A DNA stretch of 40,259 bases from Nocardia pseudovaccinii NBRC 100343 (GCF_001613225.1 NZ_BDBY01000261.1:1-40259), one strand, 5' to 3'. Positions 30,763 through 39,489 are shown, numbered from the stretch's first letter. Made by a program: numbers and translations. Notes: generated from the letters alone by a model not told the origin.

Positions 30763-31707
30763 GTGGACATACCTCGAACTATTTCCCGGCGGAATGCGCT
30801 GGAAGCTGGATTCACCGGACGTGAGCTGAGCAGGCGGCCTTGGCAGCGGGTGTGTCGGGGGCAGTACGTGAGTGCGGTCGATATCGGCGAAATGTCTACT
30901 GAACAAAGGCATCTGGTGCTGACCGGTGGTGTCGCCGCGGGCTCCAGTTCAGCTGCCGTCGTCAGTCATATCTCCGCGGCTGTCGTGCACGGTCTGCCGG
31001 TGTGGTCGATCCCGTTGGCACGGGTTCATTTGACCCGCAATCGAAGAACCGGGGCACGCACGGGTAGCCGGGTCATGATGCACGCCGCGTCCATCGAGTC
31101 GGACGAGGTGGTGCGGATCGGCGACCTGCGGGTGACGACAGCGGCGCGCACGATCGTCGACCTGGCAAGAACTGTGCCCTTCGAACAGGCTGTCGTGATG
31201 GGTGATGCCGCACTGCGCCTCGGGCGTACCAGCAGTGCCGAACTGGCGGAACAACTACTGCGGGCGAACGGCCGCCCGGGCTGTCCGGCCGCGCGCCGCG
31301 TCATCGACTTCCTCGACGGCCGCGCCGAGAGTCCCGGCGAATCGCGGAGCCGGGTTGTCTTGTGCCGTGCCGGACTGCCCGCACCGGAACTCCAGTCGAC
31401 CATCCTGGATATCAACGGCGGATTCGTCGCTCGAGTCGATTTCCTGTTCCCGACGCTGGGCGTCATCGGTGAGTTCGATGCAATGATCAAGTACCGCAAC
31501 AACTCCCGCCACGGCTCGCCCGAATCCATCATGATCGCCGAAAAGCTCCGCGAGGACGCCCTGCGCGCCCTGGGTTGGGCCGTTGTCCGCTGGACCTGGC
31601 CTGACCTCGACACCCCGGACCGCTGGCTGACCCGGCTGGCCCGAGCCGCCGCCTTCGCTCACCGGTTCCACCGAGTCGGTACCTGGTGTGCCACCGAGCG
31701 CGGATGA
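30763..31707 (+). CDS. AbiEi/DUF559-like protein (putative nuclease fold)
   Basis: From GTG 30763, CAGGGG just upstream, the protein has 314 residues. The N-terminal part (TISRRNALEAGFTGRELSRR, WQRVCRGQYVS) is the winged-helix/AbiEi-antitoxin-type start common in actinobacteria. The middle has RVHLTRNRRTG and RIGDLRVTTAARTIVDLAR. The C-terminus (VARVDFLFPTLGVIGEFDAM, EKLREDALRALGWAVVRWTW) resembles the DUF559/Vsr-like PD-(D/E)xK fold, with possible active-site D and E-x-D. No partner toxin is adjacent. Such genes are often called type IV toxin-antitoxin AbiEi proteins, but real activity is unknown. Confidence 0.78.
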   Translation: MDIPRTISRRNALEAGFTGRELSRRPWQRVCRGQYVSAVDIGEMSTEQRHLVLTGGVAAGSSSAAVVSHISAAVVHGLPVWSIPLARVHLTRNRRTGARTGSRVMMHAASIESDEVVRIGDLRVTTAARTIVDLARTVPFEQAVVMGDAALRLGRTSSAELAEQLLRANGRPGCPAARRVIDFLDGRAESPGESRSRVVLCRAGLPAPELQSTILDINGGFVARVDFLFPTLGVIGEFDAMIKYRNNSRHGSPESIMIAEKLREDALRALGWAVVRWTWPDLDTPDRWLTRLARAAAFAHRFHRVGTWCATERG

Positions 31708-31788
31708 CTGACGCAACCCACCGACTTCCGCGAGTAAAGCGCTCACACAGAGCCAGCGCATACCTCGCAGAAGGCCGCGGGCCGTACC

Positions 31789-32535
31789 TCAGCTGGTGAT
31801 GATGAGGAGTTCGGTGGGGGAGGCTATTTCGGCGCGGAGGCCGGATTTGGTGGCTATGCGGGCTACGGCACGGATGTCGGTGGGGTCGGCGCGGGTGAGG
31901 ACGAGGGCGCGGGCGAGTAGGCCCTTGTGGTGTTTGTTGAAGTGGCTCACCACGGTTCGGGAGCCGTCCGGATGTTCGGTGAGGACATTGGCGGTGATGG
32001 CGTCGGGGATGCGGCCGAGCTGCTGGTAGGTGCCCGAGCGCAGGTCGATGACGAGTTCACTGGCGGCCTCGGCGACCAGCGCGTCGGGCAGGACATCGCG
32101 CCAGATGGCGGAAAGGGTCGGGAGGCCGGGAAGTTTGGCACCGCCGGATAGCCGGTAGGCGGGGATGAGGTCATCGGCGCGGACCGCGCCGAACAGGGCG
32201 GAGCCGATGCCGAGGCGGGCATAGGCCTTGGCGCGTTGGACCTTGGTGAAGGAGCGGGCATCGAGGGCGTCGTAGAGCACGCCGGTGTAGCGCTCCAGTG
32301 CGGGCCGGGTGGCTGACGTGCGCAGCGTCGCATTGCGCGCGATCTCGGTATCGGCCCCCTTGCCGAGGCCGAGCACCGCGCGCGAAGCGTCCGGGTCGGC
32401 GGCCAGCTTGACGATCTCGTGGATGAGCCGGTCGCGCACCGCCGTGAGCTGCGGCATCGCCAGCGACGCCAGCTCCAGCGGCACATCGGTTCCGCCATCG
32501 GACTTGGTTTCGGAAGGGGGCAGCAGCACCAGCAC
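31789..32535 (-). CDS. yaaA: Peroxide stress protein YaaA (DUF328)
   Basis: From GTG 32535 the protein has 248 residues, close to the 258 of E. coli YaaA. It begins VLVLLPPSETKSDGG, the invariant family opening, and contains ERYTGVLYDALDA, RLGIGSALFGAVRADDLIPA and YRLSGGAKLPGLPTL. It ends with VVSHFNKHHKGLLARALV. In E. coli the protein lowers free iron and protects DNA during peroxide stress. A longer start at 32601 would overlap the proS start inside the palindrome GTGATCAC and is less likely. It is divergent from proS. Confidence 0.9.
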   Translation of the reverse strand: MLVLLPPSETKSDGGTDVPLELASLAMPQLTAVRDRLIHEIVKLAADPDASRAVLGLGKGADTEIARNATLRTSATRPALERYTGVLYDALDARSFTKVQRAKAYARLGIGSALFGAVRADDLIPAYRLSGGAKLPGLPTLSAIWRDVLPDALVAEAASELVIDLRSGTYQQLGRIPDAITANVLTEHPDGSRTVVSHFNKHHKGLLARALVLTRADPTDIRAVARIATKSGLRAEIASPTELLIITS

Positions 32536-32593
32536 GAGCGGATAGGGTAATGCGTTGCAGACATCGTCGGGCCAGCGACTACCCTGTCGTTCC

Positions 32594-34348
32594 GTGATCA
32601 CCCGCCTCTCCCACCTGTTCCTGCGTACCCTGCGCGACGATCCCGCCGACGCCGAGGTGCCCAGTCACAAACTCCTCGTCCGCGCCGGATATGTGCGGCG
32701 CATCGCCCCGGGCGTGTACTCGTGGCTGCCGCTGGGCCTGCGGGTGCTGCGGCGGGTCGAGCAGGTCGTGCGGGAGGAGATGAACGCCATCGGCGCACAG
32801 GAGATCTCGCTGCCCGCGCTGCTGCCGCGCGAACCGTACGAGACCACCAACCGGTGGACCGAATACGGCGACGGACTGTTCCGGCTGCAGGACCGCAAGG
32901 GTGCGGACTATCTGCTGGGGCCTACGCACGAGGAGTTGTTCGCGCTCACGGTGAAGGGTGAATACAGCTCGTACAAGGATCTGCCGGTCACGCTCTACCA
33001 GATCCAGACCAAGTACCGCGACGAGGAGCGGCCTCGCGCGGGCATTCTGCGCGGCCGCGAATTCATCATGAAGGACTCCTATTCCTTCGATCTCGACGAG
33101 GACGGACTGAAGGCAAGCTACACCGCCCATCGCGAGGCCTACCAGCGCATTTTCAACCGGCTCACGGTCAAGTACGTCATCGTCGCGGCCACCTCGGGTG
33201 CGATGGGCGGCAGCGCGTCGGAGGAATTCCTCGCGGACAGCCCGGTCGGCGAGGACACCTACGTGGTGTGCCGCGAGTCCGGCTACGCCGCGAATGTGGA
33301 AGCGGTGGTCACGCCCGCTGCCGAACCGCAGCCCATCGAGGGCCTGCCCGCGGCCGTCGTACACGACACCCCGAACACCCCGACCATCGCGACGCTGGTG
33401 GATTGGGCGAACGGTGCGGGCTTCTCCGCGCAACCTGTCACCGCGGCCGACACCCTGAAGAACATCATGGTCAAGCTGCGCCACCCGGACGGCAAGACCG
33501 AACTGCTCGGCATCGGCATTCCGGGCGACCGCGAGGTCGACGACAAGCGCCTCGGCGCCGCCGTCGAACCCGCCGAGGTGGAACTGCTCACCGAGGCCGA
33601 TTTCGCCGCCAACCCGTTCCTGGTCAAGGGCTACATCGGCCCGAAGGCATTGCAGGCCAACGGTGTTCGCTACCTCGTCGACCCGCGCATCGGCACCGGA
33701 ACCAGCTGGATCACCGGTGCCGACGAGCCGGGCAAGCACGTCGTCGGCCTGGTCGCGGGCCGCGATTTCACCCCCGACGGCACCATAGAGGCCGCCGAGG
33801 TGCGTGACGGCGATCCCTCGCCTGACGGGCGCGGCGTCCTGGTATCCGCGCGCGGCATCGAGATCGGCCACATCTTCCAGCTCGGCAACAAGTACACCGA
33901 CGCGTTCGAGGTCGATGTGCTCGGCGAGAACGGCAAGCCGGTGCGGCTCACCATGGGCTCCTACGGCGTCGGCGTCTCCCGCATGGTCGCGGTGATCGCC
34001 GAACAGCAGCACGACGAGAAGGGGCTGCGCTGGCCGCGCGAGGTCGCCCCGTTCGACGTGCACGTGGTGATCGCGAACAAGGACGACTCCTCGCGCGAGG
34101 GCGGCGAACAGGTTGCGGCGCTGCTGGATACGGCCGGACTCGAGGTCGTCCTGGACGACCGGAAGGCCTCGCCCGGTGTGAAGTTCAAGGATTCCGAGCT
34201 GATCGGCGTTCCGCTGGTCGTGGTCGTCGGCCGCGGCTGGGCCGAGGGCAAGGTCGAGATCCGCGACCGCTTCACCGGCGAATCCACCGAGGTCCCGGCC
34301 GATTCGGTAGTCGAATCGGTGCTCGCGCAGGTCCGCGGCGGGCGGTAG
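32594..34348 (+). CDS. proS: Prolyl-tRNA synthetase (bacterial type with insertion domain)
   Basis: The 584-residue class II synthetase starts at GTG 32594 (VITRLSHLFLRTLRDD), matching the mycobacterial N-terminus. Motif 1 lies around GLRVLRRVEQVVREEM and motif 2 in YQIQTKYRDEERPRAGILRG, followed by REFIMKDSYSFD. The YbaK-like editing insertion (about 225-405) precedes motif 3 (MGSYGVGVSRMVAV). A C-terminal anticodon-binding domain begins near PFDVHVVIANKDD. All parts are present. A long hairpin terminator follows. It is in the same neighbourhood as Rv2845c. Confidence 0.97.
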   Translation: MITRLSHLFLRTLRDDPADAEVPSHKLLVRAGYVRRIAPGVYSWLPLGLRVLRRVEQVVREEMNAIGAQEISLPALLPREPYETTNRWTEYGDGLFRLQDRKGADYLLGPTHEELFALTVKGEYSSYKDLPVTLYQIQTKYRDEERPRAGILRGREFIMKDSYSFDLDEDGLKASYTAHREAYQRIFNRLTVKYVIVAATSGAMGGSASEEFLADSPVGEDTYVVCRESGYAANVEAVVTPAAEPQPIEGLPAAVVHDTPNTPTIATLVDWANGAGFSAQPVTAADTLKNIMVKLRHPDGKTELLGIGIPGDREVDDKRLGAAVEPAEVELLTEADFAANPFLVKGYIGPKALQANGVRYLVDPRIGTGTSWITGADEPGKHVVGLVAGRDFTPDGTIEAAEVRDGDPSPDGRGVLVSARGIEIGHIFQLGNKYTDAFEVDVLGENGKPVRLTMGSYGVGVSRMVAVIAEQQHDEKGLRWPREVAPFDVHVVIANKDDSSREGGEQVAALLDTAGLEVVLDDRKASPGVKFKDSELIGVPLVVVVGRGWAEGKVEIRDRFTGESTEVPADSVVESVLAQVRGGR

Positions 34349-34371
34349 GTCGGCCTTCGACAACCGGTAGG

Positions 34372-34407
34372 GAAGCCCGGTCGACCGAGCCCGGTCGGCC
34401 GGGCTTC
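34372..34407 (+). terminator. Long hairpin terminator after proS
   Basis: GAAGCCCGG plus TCGACCG (34372-34387) pairs with CGGTCGG plus CCGGGCTTC (34392-34407). This is a 16-bp stem with one G-U pair and the 4-base loop AGCC, 23 bases past the proS stop. Confidence 0.8.
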
Positions 34408-34422
34408 TCGCATTCGTCCGTA

Positions 34423-34438
34423 CCTACGGTTCCGTAGG
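34423..34438. promoter_or_regulatory. Palindromic operator upstream of the acyl-CoA dehydrogenase
   Basis: CCTACGG-TT-CCGTAGG is a perfect 7-bp inverted repeat with a 2-base centre, 70-85 bases before the start. The geometry suits a TetR-type dimer. It lies beyond the proS terminator, so it belongs to the downstream gene. Confidence 0.5.
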
Positions 34439-34484
34439 CACGATTCGTGGCGCGCGGTAATCCCGGACCCGCTTCTTACTGCTG

Positions 34485-34501
34485 TTACTCGCTGGTAAGT
34501 T
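34485..34501 (+). promoter_or_regulatory. Overlapping -10 element and TTAC-N6-GTAA palindrome
   Basis: TAAGTT (34496-34501) lies 6 bases before ATG 34508 and no Shine-Dalgarno is present, so the message is probably leaderless. TTAC (34485-34488) and GTAA (34495-34498) form an inverted repeat that covers the start of this hexamer, a good place for repression. Confidence 0.45.
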
Positions 34502-34507
34502 AGCGGC

Positions 34508-36259
34508 ATGACGAGCACCGACGCGTTGTTGTTCAACCCCACCAGCTATGACCCGAAGCAGTTCGACGCCGAGACACGGCGGCTGCTGAAAGCCACCATC
34601 GAGTGGTTCGAGTCGCGGGGCAAGCGGCAGCTGCTGGCCGATGACGCGGATGCGGTGTGGGTGTCGGACTTCCTCGAGTTCGTCAAGAGGGAGCGTCTGT
34701 TCGCGACCTTCCTGACTCCGGCCGCCTATGCCGACGGCGACGCGAACCGGCGGTGGGACGGTGCGCGCAATGCGGCGCTGTCGGAGATCTTCGGCTTCTA
34801 CGGTCTCGCGTACTGGTACGCCGAGCAGGTCACCATCCTGGGGCTCGGGCCGATCTGGCAGAGCGATAACGAGGACGCCAAGAAGCGCGCGGCCGCCGAT
34901 CTCGCCGACGGCCAGGTGATGGCATTCGGTCTGTCCGAGCGCGATCACGGTGCCGACATCTACAACACCGACCTGATCCTGACGCCGACCGAGCCGGGCA
35001 GTGCCGATGCCGAGGCCGGTATCCTGTTCCGCGCCAATGGCGTCAAGTACTACATCGGTAATGGCAATGTCGCATCGATGGTGTCGGTGTTCTCCCGCCG
35101 CGCCGATATCGAGGGCGCGGACGGCTATGTGTGGTTCGCCGCGGACAGCCGCCACGACAACTACGAGCTGATCGACAACGTCATCCACGGTCAGCTGTAT
35201 GTCAGCACCTTCGCGCTGCACGACTACCCGGTGACCGCCGCCGACATCCTGTCCACCGGTCCCGAGGCCTTCTCCGCCGCGCTCAACACCGTCAATGTCG
35301 GCAAGTTCAACCTGTGCCACGGCAGCATCGGCATGGTCGAGCACTCGTTCTACGAGGCCATCACGCACGCCGACAACCGCATCCTCTACGGCCGGGCCGT
35401 CACCGAATTCCCGCATGTGCGAACGAATTTCGTGGATGCGTACGCGCGCATCGTCGCGATGAAGCTGTTCAGCGACCGCGCCGTCGACTATTTCCGCAGC
35501 GCCGGCCTGGAGGACCGCCGCTACCTGCTGTTCAACCCGATGACCAAGTCCAAGGTGACTTCCGAGGGCGAGACCGTCATGACGCTGCTGCTGGATGTGC
35601 TCGCCGCCAAGGGATTCGAGAAGAACACCTACTTCGCGCAGGTCGCCCGCTATATCGGGACGCTGCCCCGGCTCGAGGGCACGGTGCACGTCAATGTCGG
35701 TCAGATCCTGAAGTTCATGCCGAACTACCTGTTCAACCCGAAGGACTACCCCGAGATCGGCACCCGGGTCGATGCGGCCGACGACGAGTTCTTCTTCCGG
35801 CAGGGCCCGGCTCGTGGCGCGGGCAAGGTGCAATTCGCCGACTGGACTCCGGTATACGAAAAGCACGCCGATCTGCCGAATGTAGCGCGCTTCTACGAGC
35901 AGGCCCAGGCCCTGCGCACCCTGCTGACCACGGCGGCACCCGATGCCGATCAGCAGAAGGACCTCGACTTCATGCTGACCATCGGCCACCTGTTCTCCCT
36001 GGTGGTCTACGGCCAGCTGATCCTGGAGCAGGCCGCAGTCACCGGCCTGGACCGCGACATCATCGAGCAGATCTTCGACTTCCAGATCCGCGACTTCAAC
36101 GGCCACGCCACCACCCTCTACGGCAAGCCCTCTGCCACCCCCGACCAGCAGGCCTGGGCCGCCTCCGCCCTGCGTCCACCGGTCGCCGACCGGCCCCGCT
36201 TCGACCGCGTCTGGGCCGAAGTCGCCGCCTACGACGGTACCTACGAAATGCGCCCGTAG
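34508..36259 (+). CDS. Large acyl-CoA dehydrogenase
   Basis: The 583-residue flavoprotein is of the longer, ACAD9/FadE type with an extended C-terminal part. Typical segments are VMAFGLSERDHGADIYNT (FAD/substrate loop), GVKYYIGNGNVASMVSVFSR, a helical core NVGKFNLCHGSIGMVEHSFY, RILYGRAVTEFPHVRTNFVD, and the later QILKFMPNYLFNPKDY and FQIRDFNGHATTLYGKP. It probably oxidises acyl-CoA esters with ETF as acceptor; chain length cannot be read from sequence. It is a lone gene, ended by a hairpin. Two candidate operators lie in its promoter. Confidence 0.88.
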   Translation: MTSTDALLFNPTSYDPKQFDAETRRLLKATIEWFESRGKRQLLADDADAVWVSDFLEFVKRERLFATFLTPAAYADGDANRRWDGARNAALSEIFGFYGLAYWYAEQVTILGLGPIWQSDNEDAKKRAAADLADGQVMAFGLSERDHGADIYNTDLILTPTEPGSADAEAGILFRANGVKYYIGNGNVASMVSVFSRRADIEGADGYVWFAADSRHDNYELIDNVIHGQLYVSTFALHDYPVTAADILSTGPEAFSAALNTVNVGKFNLCHGSIGMVEHSFYEAITHADNRILYGRAVTEFPHVRTNFVDAYARIVAMKLFSDRAVDYFRSAGLEDRRYLLFNPMTKSKVTSEGETVMTLLLDVLAAKGFEKNTYFAQVARYIGTLPRLEGTVHVNVGQILKFMPNYLFNPKDYPEIGTRVDAADDEFFFRQGPARGAGKVQFADWTPVYEKHADLPNVARFYEQAQALRTLLTTAAPDADQQKDLDFMLTIGHLFSLVVYGQLILEQAAVTGLDRDIIEQIFDFQIRDFNGHATTLYGKPSATPDQQAWAASALRPPVADRPRFDRVWAEVAAYDGTYEMRP

Positions 36260-36271
36260 TCACTCGCACCC

Positions 36272-36307
36272 GCCGCGCACGAATTCGCTGACGAATCCGT
36301 GCGCGGC
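36272..36307. terminator. Hairpin terminator after the acyl-CoA dehydrogenase
   Basis: GCCGCGCACG (36272-36281) pairs with CGTGCGCGGC (36298-36307), extended inward by ATTCG/CGAAT after one mismatch, with the 4-base loop CTGA. It lies 13 bases past the stop. Confidence 0.75.
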
Positions 36308-36449
36308 GCGCGAAAACTGCCCGCTGGTCGCTGCGGGTGTCGAGATCCGCGGCCGTGGTCGCCATCGTCGGACAGCAGGACTCGAGCTGTTCGTAGTCCA
36401 GGTCCGGCAGTGGGTGTCGCGTTCGGGAAATTCGGCACGGAGCGCGCGG

Positions 36450-36884
36450 TCAGACCTTGCCAGGGAAGGCGACCGTCGGCGGATCGGCGCCCAGGATCGC
36501 TTGCCAGGTGGCCAGGCGCAGCGCGCATTCGGTGAGGGCGTCGACACCCGTCCGGCGGATCGATTCGGAGCTGCCGTTCTCGACGACCGCGCGCCAGGCT
36601 ACGGCGGTGTCGGTCTCCACCGTGACGGCCAAATTCGCCGCCGGAATCGGATCGTTGACCGGGAAAGGCGTGGTGTAGGCGGCGTCCGGCGGCGGCACGG
36701 CGACTCCGGACGCCTTCAACGCATCGATGGTGGTGTCGCGGCGGGCACGGTGGGCGGCGGTGTCCTGCGCGACCATGCGGACTCGCTCGGCGGAGGCGTA
36801 GGCCGCGATCACGCCGTAGGCGTACACCGCCGCGTATTCGGCGCGCAAGGCGTCGAGCAGGGTTTGGCGTTCGGCTTCGGTCAT
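36450..36884 (-). CDS. DUF4439 ferritin-like protein
   Basis: From ATG 36884 the protein has 144 residues and is almost entirely helical: LLDALRAEYAAVYAYGVIAA, AHRARRDTTIDALKASGVAV, DTAVAWRAVVENGSSES and ALRLATWQAILG. This fits the DUF4439 domain, a ferritin-like four-helix fold found upstream of rimP in mycobacteria (Rv2844 region). The metal-ligand pattern is not complete enough to claim iron binding. No signal peptide is seen. Its ATG overlaps the TGA of a 27-codon ORF (ATGA), so it is the last of a translationally coupled set with the lipoprotein gene. Confidence 0.8.
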   Translation of the reverse strand: MTEAERQTLLDALRAEYAAVYAYGVIAAYASAERVRMVAQDTAAHRARRDTTIDALKASGVAVPPPDAAYTTPFPVNDPIPAANLAVTVETDTAVAWRAVVENGSSESIRRTGVDALTECALRLATWQAILGADPPTVAFPGKV

Positions 36885-36964
36885 GTGCGCATCCCTGTCC
36901 GGATCAGTTGAGCGGTGCGCACGGCATGGCGTGCGAGGTAGGTGGAGGCGGCGGCACGACTCAT
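36881..36964 (-). CDS. 27-residue mini-ORF coupled on both sides
   Basis: ATG 36964 overlaps the TGA of the lipoprotein gene (ATGA) and the TGA at 36883-36881 overlaps the ATG of the DUF4439 gene (ATGA). The product is MSRAAASTYLARHAVRTAQL followed by IRTGMRT. It is basic and could form an amphipathic helix. It may be a real micropeptide or a device that passes ribosomes from one gene to the next. No homology is recognised. Confidence 0.4.
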   Translation of the reverse strand: MSRAAASTYLARHAVRTAQLIRTGMRT

Positions 36965-37587
36965 GCCAGCAACACCCCCGCCTGCGCCGCGCACGATGCG
37001 CTGATCGAGGCCAATAACCCTGCCCGATAACCGGATTGGGTGCGGGCGAGATCCCCCGCGGACTGCTGCGACTTGGCCAGCCGGGTGCGCAACTCGTCGA
37101 TGCTCGGCGGCGTGGTGGGCGATCCGGATCCGCCCGATGCCGCGGGGGAAGTGCCGGAAGTGGACGGCGAGACTTCGCGGGTACGGTGCGCCGGAGTGGT
37201 GCCGTCACCGTAAACGCCGATCACACGGTTGATTTCGGCACGCAGCGCATCCGCGTGTGCGGTGCGTTCGTCCGCGATCGCGGTCAACGCGGCATGCCGC
37301 TGCGGCGTCACCGCGATCGCCGCCGTCGCGGCCGCTGCGTCGGCGCGCGCCAGGTTCTCTTGTGCGGCAAGCGGATCGGGTTGATACACCGTCTTGTCCG
37401 TACATCCGGCCACCGCGCCGACAGCTAGCACACCCACGGTCGTGCCGCCGGCCAGCCGCAACGCGGTGCGGCGGTCGACGATGCCGATGCGGCCGACACC
37501 GGCGCTGCCGTGCTGGGATTGATGCCGGTCGACGGGGATGCCGGAAGTGCACCCGGCGCGCGGCGGGGCGGGGAGGCGGATTGGCAC
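36961..37587 (-). CDS. Tat-type lipoprotein with DUF4439-like helical region
   Basis: From GTG 37587 the protein has 208 residues. A twin-arginine signal (VDRRTALRLAGGTTVG, RR at 39-40) runs into a hydrophobic stretch and the lipobox AVAGC, so Cys62 would be lipidated and the protein anchored outside the membrane. The unusual 38-residue n-region before RR has no internal ATG, GTG or TTG start. The mature part is helical and Ala-rich, with a Ser/Thr/Gly/Pro linker (SPSTSGTSPAASGGSGSP) before a final helical segment. It resembles the Ala-rich Rv2843-type protein beside rimP. It is divergent from rimP. Confidence 0.75.
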   Translation of the reverse strand: MPIRLPAPPRAGCTSGIPVDRHQSQHGSAGVGRIGIVDRRTALRLAGGTTVGVLAVGAVAGCTDKTVYQPDPLAAQENLARADAAAATAAIAVTPQRHAALTAIADERTAHADALRAEINRVIGVYGDGTTPAHRTREVSPSTSGTSPAASGGSGSPTTPPSIDELRTRLAKSQQSAGDLARTQSGYRAGLLASISASCAAQAGVLLA

Positions 37588-37689
37588 GGCACCATCGTGC
37601 CAGATTCGCGCGGCACGGCCGACCGAGCGTCTACCGTGCGGTCGGTGCGAGGCCCGGCGCGCTGTATTGCGGTCGCGTGGCCAGGAAAC

Positions 37690-37740
37690 TTGCTCGAGGC
37701 CGCTGGTCCTTTACACTCTCGAGGCGCGTTACGCTAGATC
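37690..37740 (+). promoter_or_regulatory. Candidate promoter(s) for rimP-nusA-ylxR-infB
   Basis: TTGCTC (37690-37695) and TACACT (37712-37717), with a 16-base spacer, make a plausible SigA-type promoter. A second -10-like TAGATC lies at 37735-37740. Both are upstream of the rimP AGGAG at about 37779. Confidence 0.45.
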
Positions 37741-37792
37741 TCCGGTAGAGAAATTTCCCGCCGTCTGACAACTGAACCAGGAGCCGCCCCAC

Positions 37793-38461
37793 ATGCCCAT
37801 GCCGACCGAGGAAAGGGTGAGCCAGCTCGTTGCTGGGCTCGTCGAGCGCCGAGGATTCGACCTCGAGGGTGTCGAGATCTCGACGGCGGGCAAGCATGTG
37901 GATGCCCAGGCTCGGGTGCAGGTGATCGTCGACAGCGATGCCGCTTCCGATCTCGATGCCATTGCCGGACTGAGTACGGAACTCTCCGAGGCCCTCGACA
38001 ATGCGGGCGATTTCGGCGAGACGCCGTATCTGCTCGAGGTGACCAGCCCTGGCATCGACCGCCCGCTCACCGCCGACCGCCACTGGCGCCGCGCCCAAGG
38101 ACGCAAGGTGCGGATCAAGCTACGCACCGGCGCGCCGTCGCCGGATCCGAAGTCATCGGACAAGTTCGAGGCCAGGGTCGGTGTTCTCACCGATGACACC
38201 GTGGCGCTGGTGCTCGGCGGGAAGAACAAGCCTCACCGGGTGACGATTCCGCTGGCCGATATCGCCGAGGCCGTCGTCCAGGTGGAGTTCAACCCGCCCG
38301 GCGCGCGGGAACTGGAACTCGCGGGCGGAGTCGCGCCCGGTCGTCCGCGGCCGGGGCAAGAGGAAGCGGTGGACCCCACCGCTGACGTCCGAGGAACAAC
38401 CGATGTACCAACCAAATCTGTAGAAGCGTCCGATTCGCCGACCGAAGGGATCGTGGAATGA
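37793..38461 (+). CDS. rimP: Ribosome maturation factor RimP
   Basis: The 222-residue protein assists 30S subunit assembly. N-terminal domain blocks are LVERRGFDLEGVEISTAG and VQVIVDSDAASDLDAIAGLS. The signature YLLEVTSPGIDRPLTADRHW follows, then an SH3-like C-terminal domain (RVTIPLADIAEAVVQVEFNP). About 40 extra acidic/Pro residues follow the fold, making it longer than the M. tuberculosis protein. AGGAG lies 9 bases before ATG 37793. Its TGA overlaps the nusA ATG, so the two are translationally coupled. Confidence 0.96.
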   Translation: MPMPTEERVSQLVAGLVERRGFDLEGVEISTAGKHVDAQARVQVIVDSDAASDLDAIAGLSTELSEALDNAGDFGETPYLLEVTSPGIDRPLTADRHWRRAQGRKVRIKLRTGAPSPDPKSSDKFEARVGVLTDDTVALVLGGKNKPHRVTIPLADIAEAVVQVEFNPPGARELELAGGVAPGRPRPGQEEAVDPTADVRGTTDVPTKSVEASDSPTEGIVE

Positions 38462-39489
38462 ACATCGAAATCGAAGCCCTGCGCGCGATTGTCGCCGATA
38501 AAGGGATCTCGATCGAGACCGTGATCTCCGCGATCGAGTCGGCACTGCTCACGGCCTACCGCCATACCGAGGGCCACCAGCCCAACGCGCGCATCGATAT
38601 CAACCAGAAGACCGGCGTGGTCCGGGTGATGGCGCGCGAACTCGACGCCGACGGCAATGTGATCTCCGAATGGGACGACACCCCAGAGGGTTTCGGCCGG
38701 ATCGCGGCGACCACCGCGCGCCAGGTGGTACTGCAGCGGCTGCGCGATGCCGAGAACGAGAAGTCCTTCGGCGAATTCTCCACCCATGAGGGCGACATCG
38801 TCGGCGGCGTGGTGCAGCGCGATGCCCGCGCCAATGCCCGCGGCACTGTCGTGGTGCGTATCGGCAGCGAACTGCACGGCACCGAGGGACTGATCCCGCC
38901 CGCCGAGCAGGTGCCCGGCGAGAGCTATGAGCACGGCGACCGGATCAAGTGCTACGTCGTCGGTGTCTCCCGCGGCCCGCGTGGCCCGCAGATCACCCTC
39001 TCGCGCACCCATCCGAATCTGGTGCGCCGACTGTTCGCGCTCGAGGTGCCCGAGATCGCCGACGGTTCGGTGGAGATCGTCGCGGTCGCCCGCGAGGCCG
39101 GACACCGTTCCAAGATCGCGGTGCGCACCACCGTGCCCGGCGTCAATGCCAAGGGCGCGTGTATCGGCCCGATGGGTCAGCGTGTGCGCAATGTGATGAG
39201 CGAACTGGCGGGGGAGAAGATCGACATCATCGATTACGCCGATGATCCGGCGACCTTCGTCGGGAATGCGCTGTCGCCGTCGAAAGTTGTCTCGGTCACG
39301 ATCGTGGATCCCGAGGCCCGCGCCGCCCGCGTGGTCGTCCCCGACTTCCAGCTCTCGCTCGCCATCGGCAAGGAGGGACAGAACGCCAGGTTGGCGGCCC
39401 GTCTGACCGGTTGGCGGATCGATATCCGCAGCGATGCCACCCCGGATGCGGGCAGTGGCAGTGTGCGGACGGAGGCGCATCGGAGTTGA
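38458..39489 (+). CDS. nusA: Transcription termination/antitermination factor NusA
   Basis: The 343-residue protein binds RNA polymerase and nascent RNA and modulates pausing and termination. It has the N-terminal polymerase-binding domain (1-100), an S1 domain (HEGDIVGGVVQRDARANARG on), and two KH domains (GPMGQRVRNVMSELAGEKID and IGKEGQNARLAARLTGWRID). As in other actinobacteria there are no C-terminal acidic repeats. The ATG lies within the end of rimP (ATGA). Confidence 0.97.
   Translation: MNIEIEALRAIVADKGISIETVISAIESALLTAYRHTEGHQPNARIDINQKTGVVRVMARELDADGNVISEWDDTPEGFGRIAATTARQVVLQRLRDAENEKSFGEFSTHEGDIVGGVVQRDARANARGTVVVRIGSELHGTEGLIPPAEQVPGESYEHGDRIKCYVVGVSRGPRGPQITLSRTHPNLVRRLFALEVPEIADGSVEIVAVAREAGHRSKIAVRTTVPGVNAKGACIGPMGQRVRNVMSELAGEKIDIIDYADDPATFVGNALSPSKVVSVTIVDPEARAARVVVPDFQLSLAIGKEGQNARLAARLTGWRIDIRSDATPDAGSGSVRTEAHRS

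Noticed and set aside
32536..32601. Longer yaaA start at 32601
   Set aside because: It would start inside the proS start palindrome GTGATCAC and adds residues not found in the family, which normally opens at VLVLLPPSE.
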